Source of the DNA: Verrucomicrobiota bacterium
GTDB taxonomy: Bacteria > Verrucomicrobiota > Verrucomicrobiia > Limisphaerales > UBA1319
Assembly (NCBI GenBank): GCA_022711435.1
Contig: JAKLFB010000006.1
Location: 62,001 to 126,000 of the forward strand
Direction: 5' to 3'
DNA: 64,000 nt
Both the position numbers and the translations under genes were made by a program. Positions 42,814 to 52,457 of this stretch are shown in pieces (position 1 is the stretch's first letter; the number at the start of each line of letters is the position of its first letter). The notes beneath the pieces are model-generated. The model did not search any database, was not told the DNA's origin, and saw nothing but the letters and a program-made list of their open reading frames with translations.

Positions 42814-44243
42814 AGACAGCCGTGCACTGGTTCCGACGCGACCTGCGCATCGCCGACAACACGGGCCTCATCGAGGCGATCCGCCAGGCACAGCATGTAT
42901 GGCCGCTGTTCATCCTTGACGATGCCATCCTCGGCGGCGCCGACATGGGGGCGGCACGGGTCGCATTCCTTCTCGAATCCATTCGATCGCTGGAGCGCGA
43001 CCTGGCCGGCCTGGGCCGCCCTCTGACCATCCGCCGCGGGCTTCCCGAGCCCGAGCTGGTCCGATTCTGCCGTGAAGTGGGCGCCGAAGCGGTCTTCTGC
43101 AACCGGGATTACGAGCCGTATTGCTCCCAGCGCGACACCCGCATCTTCAACGCGCTGAACGGGCTCGGAATCGGCTTCGAGATTTTCAAGGACTCCGTGC
43201 TGTGCGAGGACCAGGATCTTCTGACGCAATCGGGGCGGCCTTTCGCCGTCTTCACCCCGTACTCGAAGGCATGGAAGGGCCGGCCCGTCCCGCCGCCCCG
43301 CCCGCGCCCTGCCCGCTGCCATCCCCCCGCCCGATCCCCCGCCAGCGTTGCCCTGCCCGACTCCCCTGCCGCATGGGGCTTCCCCCTGCGCCAAACGATC
43401 TGTGCCGGCGGCGAGCCCGCCGCTCGAAAATGCCTGAGCCGATTCCTGCGGCAATCCGTCCGCCGCTACGGTGAGCAGCGCGATTACCCCGCCCTGGACG
43501 GCACCTCCCTGCTCTCGCCCCACCTCCACTTCGGCACGATCAATGTCCGCACCATCCTCAAGTCGCTCCGCGACTCTCTGGCCGATGCCAGCGCCGCCGA
43601 ACACCGAAATGCGGACGTCTTCGTCAGCCAGCTGATCTGGCGCGAGTTTTATCTCCAGATCCTCTGGCATTTCCCGCGCGTGGCCACCGCCTGCTTCCGA
43701 ACCGAGTACGACCGTCTGGAATGGAAGGGATCGGCATCCCATTTCCAGGCCTGGTGCGCCGGACAAACGGGCTACCCGATCGTCGACGCCGCCATGCGAT
43801 GCCTCAACGCAACCGGATGGATGCACAACCGCGCGCGCATGATTGTAGCGATGTTCCTCGCCAAGGACCTGCTGCTCTCCTGGCAGCAGGGGGAGCAGTA
43901 TTTCATGCGCCAACTGGTAGACGGCGATCTCGCCGCCAACAACGGCGGCTGGCAATGGTGCGCCGGCACCGGCACCGATGCGGCACCCTACTTCCGCATC
44001 TTCAATCCGGTCTCGCAAGGGGAGCGGTTCGATCCCGAAGGCGCATTCGTCCGCTCCTGGGTCCCCGAGCTCGCCGGCCTCGAATCTCGATATATCCATC
44101 GTCCCTGGGAAGCGCCCTCGGGAAGCGCCGAACTCAAGCGCTACCCCCCCCGGATCGTCCGCCACGAGGAACAGCGGCCCCGATGCCTCGCCATGTTCCA
44201 GGCCGTCAAGAAAATGCCTTCCCCCCAATCTTCTCGCCCTTGA
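42810..44243 (+). CDS. phrB: Deoxyribodipyrimidine photolyase (class I, cryptochrome/photolyase family)
   Basis: A 477-residue flavoprotein. The N-terminal antenna domain starts KTAVHWFRRDLRIADN. The FAD-binding C-terminal domain carries SPHLHFGTINVRT, WREFYLQILWHFPRV, GQTGYPIVDAAMRCLNATGWMHNRARMIVAMFLAKDLL and NNGGWQWCAGTGTDAAPYFRIFNP, the signature block of CPD photolyases. It repairs cyclobutane dimers with blue light. A Pro/Arg-rich insert near residues 155-185 is longer than I expect for this family. The gene overlaps the acyltransferase gene by 4 bp. Sunlight exposure of the host is a reasonable inference. Confidence 0.95.
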   Translation: MKTAVHWFRRDLRIADNTGLIEAIRQAQHVWPLFILDDAILGGADMGAARVAFLLESIRSLERDLAGLGRPLTIRRGLPEPELVRFCREVGAEAVFCNRDYEPYCSQRDTRIFNALNGLGIGFEIFKDSVLCEDQDLLTQSGRPFAVFTPYSKAWKGRPVPPPRPRPARCHPPARSPASVALPDSPAAWGFPLRQTICAGGEPAARKCLSRFLRQSVRRYGEQRDYPALDGTSLLSPHLHFGTINVRTILKSLRDSLADASAAEHRNADVFVSQLIWREFYLQILWHFPRVATACFRTEYDRLEWKGSASHFQAWCAGQTGYPIVDAAMRCLNATGWMHNRARMIVAMFLAKDLLLSWQQGEQYFMRQLVDGDLAANNGGWQWCAGTGTDAAPYFRIFNPVSQGERFDPEGAFVRSWVPELAGLESRYIHRPWEAPSGSAELKRYPPRIVRHEEQRPRCLAMFQAVKKMPSPQSSRP

Positions 44244-44274
44244 GCTGTTCCGGATGCGCCGGCGCGAGGCGGCG

Positions 44275-44307
44275 CCAAGCTGCGGCGGAAACCATCCGCA
44301 GCTTTGG
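44275..44307. terminator. Hairpin between convergent genes, possible bidirectional terminator
   Basis: CCAAGCTGCGG (44275-44285) can pair with CCGCAGCTTTGG (44296-44307) around a 10-base loop. It lies between the photolyase stop (44243) and the convergent DUF1080 gene end (44338). No T-run follows on either strand, so intrinsic termination would be weak. Confidence 0.4.
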
Positions 44308-44337
44308 CTGCCCTGGCCGTCCTGGATCCCTCGGGCC

Positions 44338-45684
44338 TTACAGCGCCTTGATCCGGATGTTCCGGAATGCCACCGGATCGCTATGGCCCGCGAAACCAAA
44401 AAAGCCTGATGCCCGATCCTTGCCGGGATGCGCCCGGTTGCCCATGAACTGGGTCACCTGGCTTAAGTCGGCGTCGAGAATGGTGGTCCCATTCAGCTCG
44501 ACCTTGATCGTCGATCCTTGCACCGTGACCTGCTGGTAGTTCCATTGGCCGGTCGGACGCAGGAAGCCGCGGCGCGCCGGGACCATCCCGTAAGCCGAGC
44601 CGTGAGACTGGCGCGGATCCAGGTCCGCATATTTGGCGGCTTCATTGTCCAGGACCTGGAGCTCGCACATGCCCGAGTAGGCAGTATCGCCCCGGCCAGG
44701 ATACCGGATCGCGAGCCCGTTGTTGCCTCCCGGCGGAAGCTGGAACTCGAGGCGCGCAATGAAATCCCCAAATTCCTGATGGTAATAAATAACGCCGCCT
44801 TTGTTGGGCCGGCAGACGATGGCGCCGTCACGGACCTCGTAATTCTCGATCGGCCCCTGCCAGCCTGTCAGATCGCGCCCGTTGAACACAGGAACAAAGC
44901 CCGGCTCCGCCAGAAGCAGGCTCGCCTCTTCGGGGGCAATCTCGCGCGCGAAGATGTTCCGCCATCGGATCTCGCCGCCGTGCGTCTGCAACTGGATGGG
45001 ACCCCGCGCCCAGAGCGGCGCCGTGCGGTCCCAGAAGTTCTCCATGACCGCGTGATCGACCACCAGCTTGCCGTTCAAATACACGGTCGTTCGATCCCCC
45101 ACCTGCAGGATCCGAAACCGGTTCCACTCGCCGAACGGACGGTCGGCCAGGACCCGCGGGTTCTTGCCCGGCGCGCCCGGGCTGTTGTTCCATAACCCGC
45201 CCGATCCCAGATCCGCCCCCAGCGACCACTTGCCGCCCTCGCGGGTGAAATCCCAGATCTGCACCTGGGGATTGTATCGAAGATAGATGCCGCTGTCCGC
45301 CTGCGGCACGGTCCGGTAATCGATCCAGAGCTCGAGGTCGCCGAACTCGCGGTCGGTTGTCGCATACACGCCGTTGCCATCGTTGACCAGCTCGCCGTTC
45401 TCGACCCGCCAATGCTTCCGGAAATCCTCGAGATCGGCCGCGCGCTTGCGGGCGCGCTCCTCGGCATTCATCGCCTGCAGCTTGCGGGGATCGAAATGCC
45501 CCAGCCCATGCCACCCCTCCAGATCCCGCCCGTTGAACAACGCCACAAATCCGGGCGGCGGTTCCGCTTCCGCCCCGCCAACTGCTGCGGGTGAAAGCCC
45601 GAGAAAAGCACTGCCGGCAATCCATGCCGAGAGTGCCGCAAGCGGCGCGCCGGCCGACAACCAATGACTCTGAATCGTTTTCAC
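44338..45684 (-). CDS. Two-domain DUF1080 (3-keto-disaccharide hydrolase) protein, secreted
   Basis: A 448-residue exported protein with two laminin-G-like DUF1080 (PF06439) modules. Module one begins GFVALFNGRDLEGWHGLG (about residue 45), module two GFVPVFNGRDLTGWQGPIENYEV (about 265). Each has the family's NGxDLxGW opening, a DLELWIDYR/DFIARLEFQLPPGGNNGLAIRY core and a WNxxRI/WNYQQVTVQG strand. DUF1080 proteins include 3-ketoglycoside hydrolases acting with Gfo/Idh/MocA dehydrogenases, two of which families occur nearby. The GTG at 45684 is chosen as it precedes the signal peptide (APLAALSAWIAGSAFLGL); the frame itself runs to 45738. Confidence 0.85.
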   Translation of the reverse strand: MKTIQSHWLSAGAPLAALSAWIAGSAFLGLSPAAVGGAEAEPPPGFVALFNGRDLEGWHGLGHFDPRKLQAMNAEERARKRAADLEDFRKHWRVENGELVNDGNGVYATTDREFGDLELWIDYRTVPQADSGIYLRYNPQVQIWDFTREGGKWSLGADLGSGGLWNNSPGAPGKNPRVLADRPFGEWNRFRILQVGDRTTVYLNGKLVVDHAVMENFWDRTAPLWARGPIQLQTHGGEIRWRNIFAREIAPEEASLLLAEPGFVPVFNGRDLTGWQGPIENYEVRDGAIVCRPNKGGVIYYHQEFGDFIARLEFQLPPGGNNGLAIRYPGRGDTAYSGMCELQVLDNEAAKYADLDPRQSHGSAYGMVPARRGFLRPTGQWNYQQVTVQGSTIKVELNGTTILDADLSQVTQFMGNRAHPGKDRASGFFGFAGHSDPVAFRNIRIKAL

Positions 45685-45797
45685 GCCCCATTCATATTCG
45701 CTTTCATGCCCCGGGTCAACCATGCGCGCGGCATCCAAGCTTGCATGCCATCGGCGACTATGGGATCCTCGGGCCAGCTATCAACCATTGCGCTGCT

Positions 45798-46520
45798 ATG
45801 GAAAACCGCGAAGCTACTCCAATGTACCGCCTGTGGAATCGATCCGGGAAAGCCTCGGATCCAGTCGAGCTGCCGGGCCTTATCCAATGGATCAAATCCG
45901 GCCAAGCCAACGCAGATTCGTGGATCTACCTCGAACACGAGACCGCTTGGCGCAAGGCGGGATCGCTGGCCGAATGCCAGATGTTCCTCAAGCCGCGCGC
46001 CGGCGCTGCGGCGGCGCCTGCCGCAGGGCCGGCCCTGCCCGCCAGCGATCTCAAGCCGGGCTGGCTGCGCCGGATCAAGATCCTGGCGGACATGAGCGAC
46101 GATCAGCTCGAGGTGTTCGTCAGCAGCATGGAGGTCCTCCGTCCCCGCCAGTTCAGCCAGGTGGTCAACAAGGACGAGCATGGCGACGCGATGTATCTCA
46201 TCCTCGAAGGCGAGCTGCGCGTTCGCATCATGATCGACCGCAAGGAATCGACGCTCGCCACCCTGAGCGCCGGGGATTTCTTTGGCGAGATCTCCCTGCT
46301 CGACCACGGGCCGCGATCGGCCGACGTCGTCGCCAACAAGGATAGCGTTCTGGTCCGGATCTCGACGGCCGCCTTCGAACGCCTCATGCGGGAGTCGCCT
46401 CAGGTCGCCCTCCCCTTCCTCTACGCTCTCAGCAAGTCCGTGGTCGGCCGCGTCCGCAACGTCAACAAACGATACGAGGACTCGATCCACTTCTCCCGCA
46501 CTGCCAGCACGGTTCATTGA
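45798..46520 (+). CDS. GYF-like domain plus cyclic-nucleotide-binding domain protein
   Basis: A 240-residue cytoplasmic protein. Residues about 9-60 (YRLWNRSGKASDPVELPGLIQWIKSGQANADSWIYLEHETAWRKA) fit a GYF_2-type module. After an Ala/Pro linker, residues about 95-225 form a cNMP-binding barrel: LEVFVSSMEVLRPRQFSQVVNKDEHGDAMYLILEGELRVRI and AGDFFGEISLLDHGPRSADVVANKDSVLVRI. The FFGEISLLDHGPRSADV segment is the phosphate-binding cassette, with the Glu and Arg needed for cNMP contact. No DNA-binding or catalytic domain follows, so it is a regulatory adaptor. ATG 45822 is an alternative start. Confidence 0.83.
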   Translation: MENREATPMYRLWNRSGKASDPVELPGLIQWIKSGQANADSWIYLEHETAWRKAGSLAECQMFLKPRAGAAAAPAAGPALPASDLKPGWLRRIKILADMSDDQLEVFVSSMEVLRPRQFSQVVNKDEHGDAMYLILEGELRVRIMIDRKESTLATLSAGDFFGEISLLDHGPRSADVVANKDSVLVRISTAAFERLMRESPQVALPFLYALSKSVVGRVRNVNKRYEDSIHFSRTASTVH

Positions 46521-46629
46521 TCATCCATTCAACGCGAGGCGCGCCCCGGATCGGCTGCCCGAACGCGAAGCAGCCTTGCCGGACGCGGCTCGCGATCCGT
46601 CGCGAACGGCCGATCGGCCATTGAACTCC

Positions 46630-48279
46630 ATGAATGCGCACCCGCTTCTCGCTCGGATCACCATCGCCGCCGCCATGGCCGGATGGCTCTCTGAGGATCC
46701 ATCCATCCAGGCGGCCGCCACGCCGCTATGGACGCCCTATGAAACCGTCTTGACCGCCACCAGCCAGCCGGCCAATCCCTACGTCTCCCTCTCCGCCGAG
46801 GCCGTGCTCGACCCTCCCGGCGGCGGCCCCCGCCGCCGTTTGCCCCTGTTCTGGGATGGCGGCCGGACTTGGAAGTTGCGGTTCAGCCCGGACAAGCCGG
46901 GGGTTTGGCGATGGACCGTCCAGAGCAAGGATCCGGGGCTGGACGGGCAGACAGGCGGATTCGAAGCGGCCGGCTCCGGCCATCCGGGCCGCCTCGAGCC
47001 GATGGCCCGATTTCCGCATCATTTCTCCCGGCAGGATGGCGCTCCATTCTGGTTCCTTGGCGACACCGCGTGGGCGCTGTTCACTGACAGCCAGAGCGAA
47101 CACCATGATCGCGCGGCGGCATTTCGCTATCTCGAGGCCCGCGCCCGCCAGGGCTTCAACGTCGTCCATTCGATGCTCCTCAGCGAAGCCGGATGGGGCA
47201 ATGCCGGCGGGCCGCCCTTCCTCGACCTCGGAGCGGAGCAGATCAATCCCGCCTACTGGCAGGAGGTGGATCTCCGGATCGCCGAGGCCAACCGCCAGGG
47301 AATCGTCTGCGGTCTCGCGCTGGCCTGGGGCGACAAGCGCAAGGTCGAGCCCTTCGCCTGGCGGCGGTTCCCCTCCGTCGAGGCGCGGCATCGCTATGCA
47401 CGGTATATTGCCGCCCGCTACAGCGCGCTGGACGTCTATTTCATCGTCTCCGGCGAGTGGCATGCCGAAATCCGCACGCGGCCCTCGACCGAGGACGCCC
47501 TCCGCCAGGAGTTCGTCGCGCTCGGCAACACGATCCGAGCCGCCGATCCGCACGGCCGAATGGCGGCCATTCATCCCATGACCAGCCACGGCAGCGTCCG
47601 CGAGTTCAATCCTGCCCCCTGGATGGCGTTCGGTGATTACCAGCAGAACTACCGCGACCTCCATGCCCGCGCGCTTCTCTCGCGATCCTATCGGAAGCCC
47701 GTGGTCAATTCCGAATACGGATACTTCCTTCGCGATCAGGACGGCGATGGCGTGCCGGATAAGGACAACAGCACCAGCATCGAATCCATGCGCCATGCCA
47801 CCTGGGACATCGTCATGGCTGGCGGCTACCCCATCACCGGCTTCGGCACCACTTACTTCGGCGGCAATCGCGATCCCGGCCCCTTCGATCTCGAAGCGGA
47901 GAAGAACCGCCCGTGGGAGCTCCAGATCGGCCTCGTCAAGCGACTCTTCACCACATTCGATTGGTGGAAGCTCGAGCCCCAGGACGATGCGCTGAGCTGC
48001 GCCGCTCCTCGAGGGACCGAGGGCAAGGAATTCGGCCGGATAACCCCGCCTCGAGTCGCCTACTGGTGCTTGGCCGAGCTGGGCCGGCAATATGTCATCT
48101 ACGTCCGGGGCCTGGCCCAAGCTGTCGAGCTGGAAATTCCTGCGGCAGCCCGCTTGAGCTCGTGCCGGCTTTTCAATCCTCGGACGGGCGAGCTCAAGAG
48201 CCTCCCGCTTCCCGCTGACGCGAACCGTTACCAGTTTGTCCCCCCGGACGACCAGGACTGGCTGGTTGCCATCCGGTAA
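46630..48279 (+). CDS. Apiosidase-like glycoside hydrolase (DUF5060 + DUF4038)
   Basis: A 549-residue exported protein. A beta-sandwich N-domain (ANPYVSLSAEAVLDPPGG, PGVWRWTVQSKDPGLDGQTG) matches DUF5060. The barrel domain opens HHFSRQDGAPFWFLGDTAWALFTD, the DUF4038/GH140 signature, and continues ARQGFNVVHSMLLS, VYFIVSGEWHAEI and KPVVNSEYGYF, with Glu residues in SGEWH and NSEYGY placed where acid and nucleophile are expected. GH140 enzymes release apiose from rhamnogalacturonan-II. ATG 46630 sits 109 bp after the cyclic-nucleotide-binding gene; the frame extends upstream without domain content. Exact substrate is not certain. Confidence 0.83.
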   Translation: MNAHPLLARITIAAAMAGWLSEDPSIQAAATPLWTPYETVLTATSQPANPYVSLSAEAVLDPPGGGPRRRLPLFWDGGRTWKLRFSPDKPGVWRWTVQSKDPGLDGQTGGFEAAGSGHPGRLEPMARFPHHFSRQDGAPFWFLGDTAWALFTDSQSEHHDRAAAFRYLEARARQGFNVVHSMLLSEAGWGNAGGPPFLDLGAEQINPAYWQEVDLRIAEANRQGIVCGLALAWGDKRKVEPFAWRRFPSVEARHRYARYIAARYSALDVYFIVSGEWHAEIRTRPSTEDALRQEFVALGNTIRAADPHGRMAAIHPMTSHGSVREFNPAPWMAFGDYQQNYRDLHARALLSRSYRKPVVNSEYGYFLRDQDGDGVPDKDNSTSIESMRHATWDIVMAGGYPITGFGTTYFGGNRDPGPFDLEAEKNRPWELQIGLVKRLFTTFDWWKLEPQDDALSCAAPRGTEGKEFGRITPPRVAYWCLAELGRQYVIYVRGLAQAVELEIPAAARLSSCRLFNPRTGELKSLPLPADANRYQFVPPDDQDWLVAIR

Positions 48280-48331
48280 TCGGCCCGGCTCCCGATGGCC
48301 GCCCCCAGTTCCCGGTCGCCTGCAAGACCCG

Positions 48332-51300
48332 CTACTCGGTGAGCACCCGATAGAATCGCGCGCCGCCGCCCACCGCGTCGGTGATCGTGACATCGCCGCC
48401 CGTGCCCGCTTCCGTTCGAAGCTCGATCCAATCGCCAGCGCTCAGAGAATCGCGGTGTTCGACCCGGTAGCTCCGGCCGGTCACGGTGGCAAAGCTGAAC
48501 TGGAACTGGCCGCCGCTGATCCGAGCGCCGGTGAGGCGCACCGACTGTGCGGGCGGCAGCAGGGAGCGGTTCATGGCCCAACTGGCTGCCGCGTCGAATA
48601 GCTTCACGCCGTCCTCGGTCAACGATGCAAACGTATTATCCCCTAGGAAAATGTGAACGCGCCGCGCGGGGGCGACGAACCCGCCGATCATGGCGGCGCC
48701 GGTTTCATAGCCATAAAGCATGGCGCGGGTGGGATCATCCACCATTGTTCCGATGACGATCGCCGAACTGGCCGGCACGCCGAAGGTGCAGTTCGTCGGC
48801 GTAGTGACCAAAGCCACTGGTCCAAGGCTCAAGCCCGCCGCCATCGCATGGTTGGCGTCGGTCAGGTTCATCGTGGTCTGATCGGCAAGGTCGCCCCGGT
48901 CAATCGGTCCGGACCCGGAATCAGTGTTATTACCGGTCATCATGTAATCGTCCTGAATGGCTTGTTCCCAATTGAGCACCGGCACGGCCACATCGCGGAA
49001 CTTGGCGGCCACGTTGGCCGACCCCACGGTCGAGGAAGTGATGACCAATGCCTTCAGGATGGCATCCTCGGTGGCACTGGCCGTGTCGTCCACCAACACC
49101 ATTTCGAATCCGAATCCCGTCAGCCGGTCGCGCACCCCGGCGTCTCCGGGTCCGACCGAGGCGGGATCGCCCACCACCATCAGGATCTGCGGGGGCAACT
49201 CGCCGACCTGGACCCGGACCGCGCTCGAATTGGCGATCATCCCGACTTCGTCCGTGGCGCGTGCGGTCAGCGTGTAGCGTCCCGGTGCCAATGTCTGGGT
49301 AGGACTGACGTACGGAGCGGAAGTGTCTTCGCCCACCTTCAAGCCATCGACAAAGAACTCGACTCGGACCTCCGCGCTGTCGGGATCGGCCACTTGAGCT
49401 TGCATCGCGAAGGAGGCGCCGTTGGTGAACACAGCGCCGCTGGCGGGAGCCGTGATGACGATCGACGGCGCATACGGATCCCCCACCCGGCGGCTCTCGT
49501 CGGGGCCGACTCCCGTTGGCGTGTAGGCGGAGTTCGTCGTGATCACGAACTTGTCGATGTAGGCCCCATCTTCACGCATCCAGACATCAAGCGTGTAATC
49601 TCCGGGGGCGGGCACGTCGAAATAATTGAACCCGATGTTGTTGTAGACCGAGCGCGACCAGACAAAGACAGTATTGTTGATGCCGGCCATCGCGCCGACG
49701 TGCGCGCCGTCGAGACCGAAATGAAGGGAATCGCTGCCGCCTCCGCCGGGCCCGGCGCTGCCCCGGATCCAGATATAATGCCGCCCTCCGTTGGCGAGCC
49801 GCACCCTGTATTCCATATGGGGCGATTGGGCCAACTGGGTTTCGCTGGGGCTGGTGCCCCCATTGTCCGGCAAGGATTGCATCGCCCCGATTCCGGAGTA
49901 ATCGGCGCGGTCGGTCACGAGCGTCCACCACTCCGGCGAGCTGCCGGCGCCCTGGCGGTTGGCCATGTAGTTCTCCGCCTCGACCACGAGGAATCCGTTA
50001 AGATCTTCCTGGAACGGCGAGGCGTTGAATCGCACCGACTGGCCGGCGGGCATCACGTTCCCCACCGGATCGCGCAGATTGCTCACCGTCAGCAGGTAAT
50101 AGGTGCCAGCCGACACTCCGGCGACCTCCAGAATTATGCTCGCGTCGCTGGCTCCCGGAACCACGCTCGTGACCGTCGCGCCCTTGTTGATTGTGTAGTT
50201 GGCGCGGTTGGTCAGGGATTCTCTCGTCACGGATTCGGATAGGAGCACCGTGAGAGATACCGCCTGGGAAATCGAATCCACTGTGGGCCGGACGGACCCC
50301 ACCGCCGGAGGCGTGTCATCCGCCGTGATGGTAAACGACCAGGCTTGGGTCTGCGATTGGGATTCGCTGTCGGCGAACCGCAGGACCGCGGCGTGTGTCG
50401 AGCCGAGCGCGAACGGGGCAGGCGGCGTGTGCTTCAGATTCCAGCCCGCAGGCGTCCCTGTGAGTGTTGACACGGCCAGCACGCTGACGCCATCCAGTTC
50501 GAGCTGCAGGGTGTTGGTGTTCACGCTCGTCGACCGGTTCACCAGCACCATCTCGAGAGGGGCGTGGGCTGGAACGTTCTCGGCGCCAGGCGCCGGCGAC
50601 ACCGATTCCACATAGGGCCGCAGCACCGTGGACGGCTCGCCCGTCTGCACCAGCATCAGGTAGTTCAAGCTCAGATCATTGTTGGCGCCCAGGGCCCGCA
50701 GCCGCAGCGTCTGAACCCCTGAAAGCCCCAGGATGACCGGCTGCCCCGCGTTGTCCGCCAGGGGCGCGTACTGGTAGCCGATTGCGCGCGGCGCCGCAAA
50801 GGAGCCCAAGATCATGCTGGCCTGGCCGGCTTGCGATCGATCGCTGATCACCTGTTCGAGCCGGACTTCCTGGTTGGTACGGCTGTTGAAGCGCAGGTAA
50901 ACAAAATAGTTGCCCGCCGGGAAGGTCCGCGTGTAGTTCAGCCATTCGCCGGGTTGCAGGAGATGGACCTGATAATCCGACACCATATAGTCGATGTATT
51001 TCTGCCGCAAAACATCGGTGGCTTCCTGAGTGCCCACCGGATCGCAGAACCGGTACTTGTTGTTGCTGACATCGCCCGTGCTCGCGGCGGTGTCGAAATA
51101 GTCCGCCTCGCGCATTCCCACGCGGTCAGTGTAGCTGGTCGGACTCCAGGCCCCCGCGAAGGATGGCGTGGGATTGTCGATAAATCCGCCGCCCGCCGCC
51201 GGCGCCGGCAACGGATTGCCGTCGAGGCCGCACGATGACTCCGAGAAATTGTAGTCCTCGGCCTCCACCATGAGCGCCGCGGGCTGATCGACGGTGTCGA

Positions 51301-52324
51301 ATTGCCAGTCGTTGGTCGAAGCGCGCCCCGCATTGTCCATGGCCACGATCCGCCCCGCATAGAACACGTTGGGCGCGAGCGTCCCGTTGTAGACGGCCTG
51401 GCGGCTGGTCGGCGTTCCTGACACCGCCAGCGCCGAGGTGACATCCGTCCCGTTCAGGAACAGGCGGATATCTTGCGCCGCAATTTGGTTCGGGCTCACG
51501 GTCGTCACAGTGAACGTGATCGGCGTTGCAGAACTCTGGAACATCGCCTTGGAGGCGGGCATGAGGTTGGTCACCTGAGGCGGCTGCTGCTCGGGCGCCA
51601 ATGTCACCACCACGCCGTAGACATTCCGGCTGGGATTGTCCGCCTGATACAGGGTGAACGTGCCGGCAGGCGCCCGTTTGACATAGACCGATGCGTAGTC
51701 CGCGATCGAGTCGCCCGGCCCAAATCCGTTGCCATCCCCGTCAATGGCCACTTCGTCCGGCACGGTCGGATTCTGGCTCCGGTTCAGTCCATTCAACACC
51801 GGATTGAATCCGGCGGTCGCCATCCATGTCATGTTGGTCCAGTCGCTGAATGGCAGGCCGCCTGCCGGGGGATCGTCCTCCGCGCCGTCGCCCAACCGGT
51901 TATCGATCAGCAAATACACCAGCACATCCTGCGCCACCGAGATGTCCAGGCGCAAATTGGCGTTGTCCCGATTGTCATTGCCGATCATGACGTATTCGCC
52001 TCCCACGAGATACCCCGGCAACGGCAGCGTCATCGAAGCGCCGTTCCATTGGTGCGCGCGGTCCACGTAACAGGGCGCATCCTCGCCAAACAGCGGCACG
52101 GTGATGGGCGTCGGGAACTCGGTTGACACTCCATTGCTGAAAGTGACCCCCGTCCATTTCGCCGGGATGGTGTCGGTCGCCTCGTTATCGCCGCCCGTCT
52201 CGACCACGTTGGTGATCAGCGGGAACGCCGACAGCGGGCCGCTGCTCGAAAGAACGCAAATCGCGATGACACCAACAGCGCGCCGCAATCGCGGACTCTC
52301 CCCCAGACCAGTCGTTGAGTTCAT
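48332..52324 (-). CDS. Giant secreted Ig-like/carbohydrate-binding protein
   Basis: A 1330-residue exported protein (signal region RRAVGVIAICVLSSSGPLSA). Two CBM6-like blocks are visible: LMVEAEDYNFSES...HLLQPGEWLNYTRTFPAGNYFVYLRFNSRTNQ (about 350-520) and FLVVEAENYMANRQGAG...HYIWIRGSAGP (about 780-920). Between and after are Ig-like strands with SbsA/Big-type endings (RPTVDSISQAVSLTVLLSESV; PSIVITAPASGAVFTNGASFAMQAQVADPD). Residues about 1075-1260 form an alpha/beta domain (ILMVVGDPASVGPGDAGVRDRLTGFGFEMVLVDD). The C-terminus (YRVEHRDSLSAGDWIEL...RFYRVLTE) is a tail typical of secreted Verrucomicrobial proteins. No catalytic motif was found; a glycan-binding or adhesion role is inferred. Confidence 0.78.
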   Translation of the reverse strand: MNSTTGLGESPRLRRAVGVIAICVLSSSGPLSAFPLITNVVETGGDNEATDTIPAKWTGVTFSNGVSTEFPTPITVPLFGEDAPCYVDRAHQWNGASMTLPLPGYLVGGEYVMIGNDNRDNANLRLDISVAQDVLVYLLIDNRLGDGAEDDPPAGGLPFSDWTNMTWMATAGFNPVLNGLNRSQNPTVPDEVAIDGDGNGFGPGDSIADYASVYVKRAPAGTFTLYQADNPSRNVYGVVVTLAPEQQPPQVTNLMPASKAMFQSSATPITFTVTTVSPNQIAAQDIRLFLNGTDVTSALAVSGTPTSRQAVYNGTLAPNVFYAGRIVAMDNAGRASTNDWQFDTVDQPAALMVEAEDYNFSESSCGLDGNPLPAPAAGGGFIDNPTPSFAGAWSPTSYTDRVGMREADYFDTAASTGDVSNNKYRFCDPVGTQEATDVLRQKYIDYMVSDYQVHLLQPGEWLNYTRTFPAGNYFVYLRFNSRTNQEVRLEQVISDRSQAGQASMILGSFAAPRAIGYQYAPLADNAGQPVILGLSGVQTLRLRALGANNDLSLNYLMLVQTGEPSTVLRPYVESVSPAPGAENVPAHAPLEMVLVNRSTSVNTNTLQLELDGVSVLAVSTLTGTPAGWNLKHTPPAPFALGSTHAAVLRFADSESQSQTQAWSFTITADDTPPAVGSVRPTVDSISQAVSLTVLLSESVTRESLTNRANYTINKGATVTSVVPGASDASIILEVAGVSAGTYYLLTVSNLRDPVGNVMPAGQSVRFNASPFQEDLNGFLVVEAENYMANRQGAGSSPEWWTLVTDRADYSGIGAMQSLPDNGGTSPSETQLAQSPHMEYRVRLANGGRHYIWIRGSAGPGGGGSDSLHFGLDGAHVGAMAGINNTVFVWSRSVYNNIGFNYFDVPAPGDYTLDVWMREDGAYIDKFVITTNSAYTPTGVGPDESRRVGDPYAPSIVITAPASGAVFTNGASFAMQAQVADPDSAEVRVEFFVDGLKVGEDTSAPYVSPTQTLAPGRYTLTARATDEVGMIANSSAVRVQVGELPPQILMVVGDPASVGPGDAGVRDRLTGFGFEMVLVDDTASATEDAILKALVITSSTVGSANVAAKFRDVAVPVLNWEQAIQDDYMMTGNNTDSGSGPIDRGDLADQTTMNLTDANHAMAAGLSLGPVALVTTPTNCTFGVPASSAIVIGTMVDDPTRAMLYGYETGAAMIGGFVAPARRVHIFLGDNTFASLTEDGVKLFDAAASWAMNRSLLPPAQSVRLTGARISGGQFQFSFATVTGRSYRVEHRDSLSAGDWIELRTEAGTGGDVTITDAVGGGARFYRVLTE

Positions 52325-52457
52325 AGGTGGTTCGAATTAAGGCTCGCTCTATTCCTCGATCCGGAAAATATTGGAGTCAAGCTCAAAGAATAAGGGAATG
52401 CAGAGCTGCGATCTCTCTGGCCAGCGACCGGCGAATTCCCGCCGCCGCTGCTTCGGT

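Noticed and set aside
46282..46629. Upstream extension of the apiosidase-like frame
   Set aside because: It overlaps the cyclic-nucleotide-binding gene out of frame and shows no domain; ATG 46630 precedes the mature protein.
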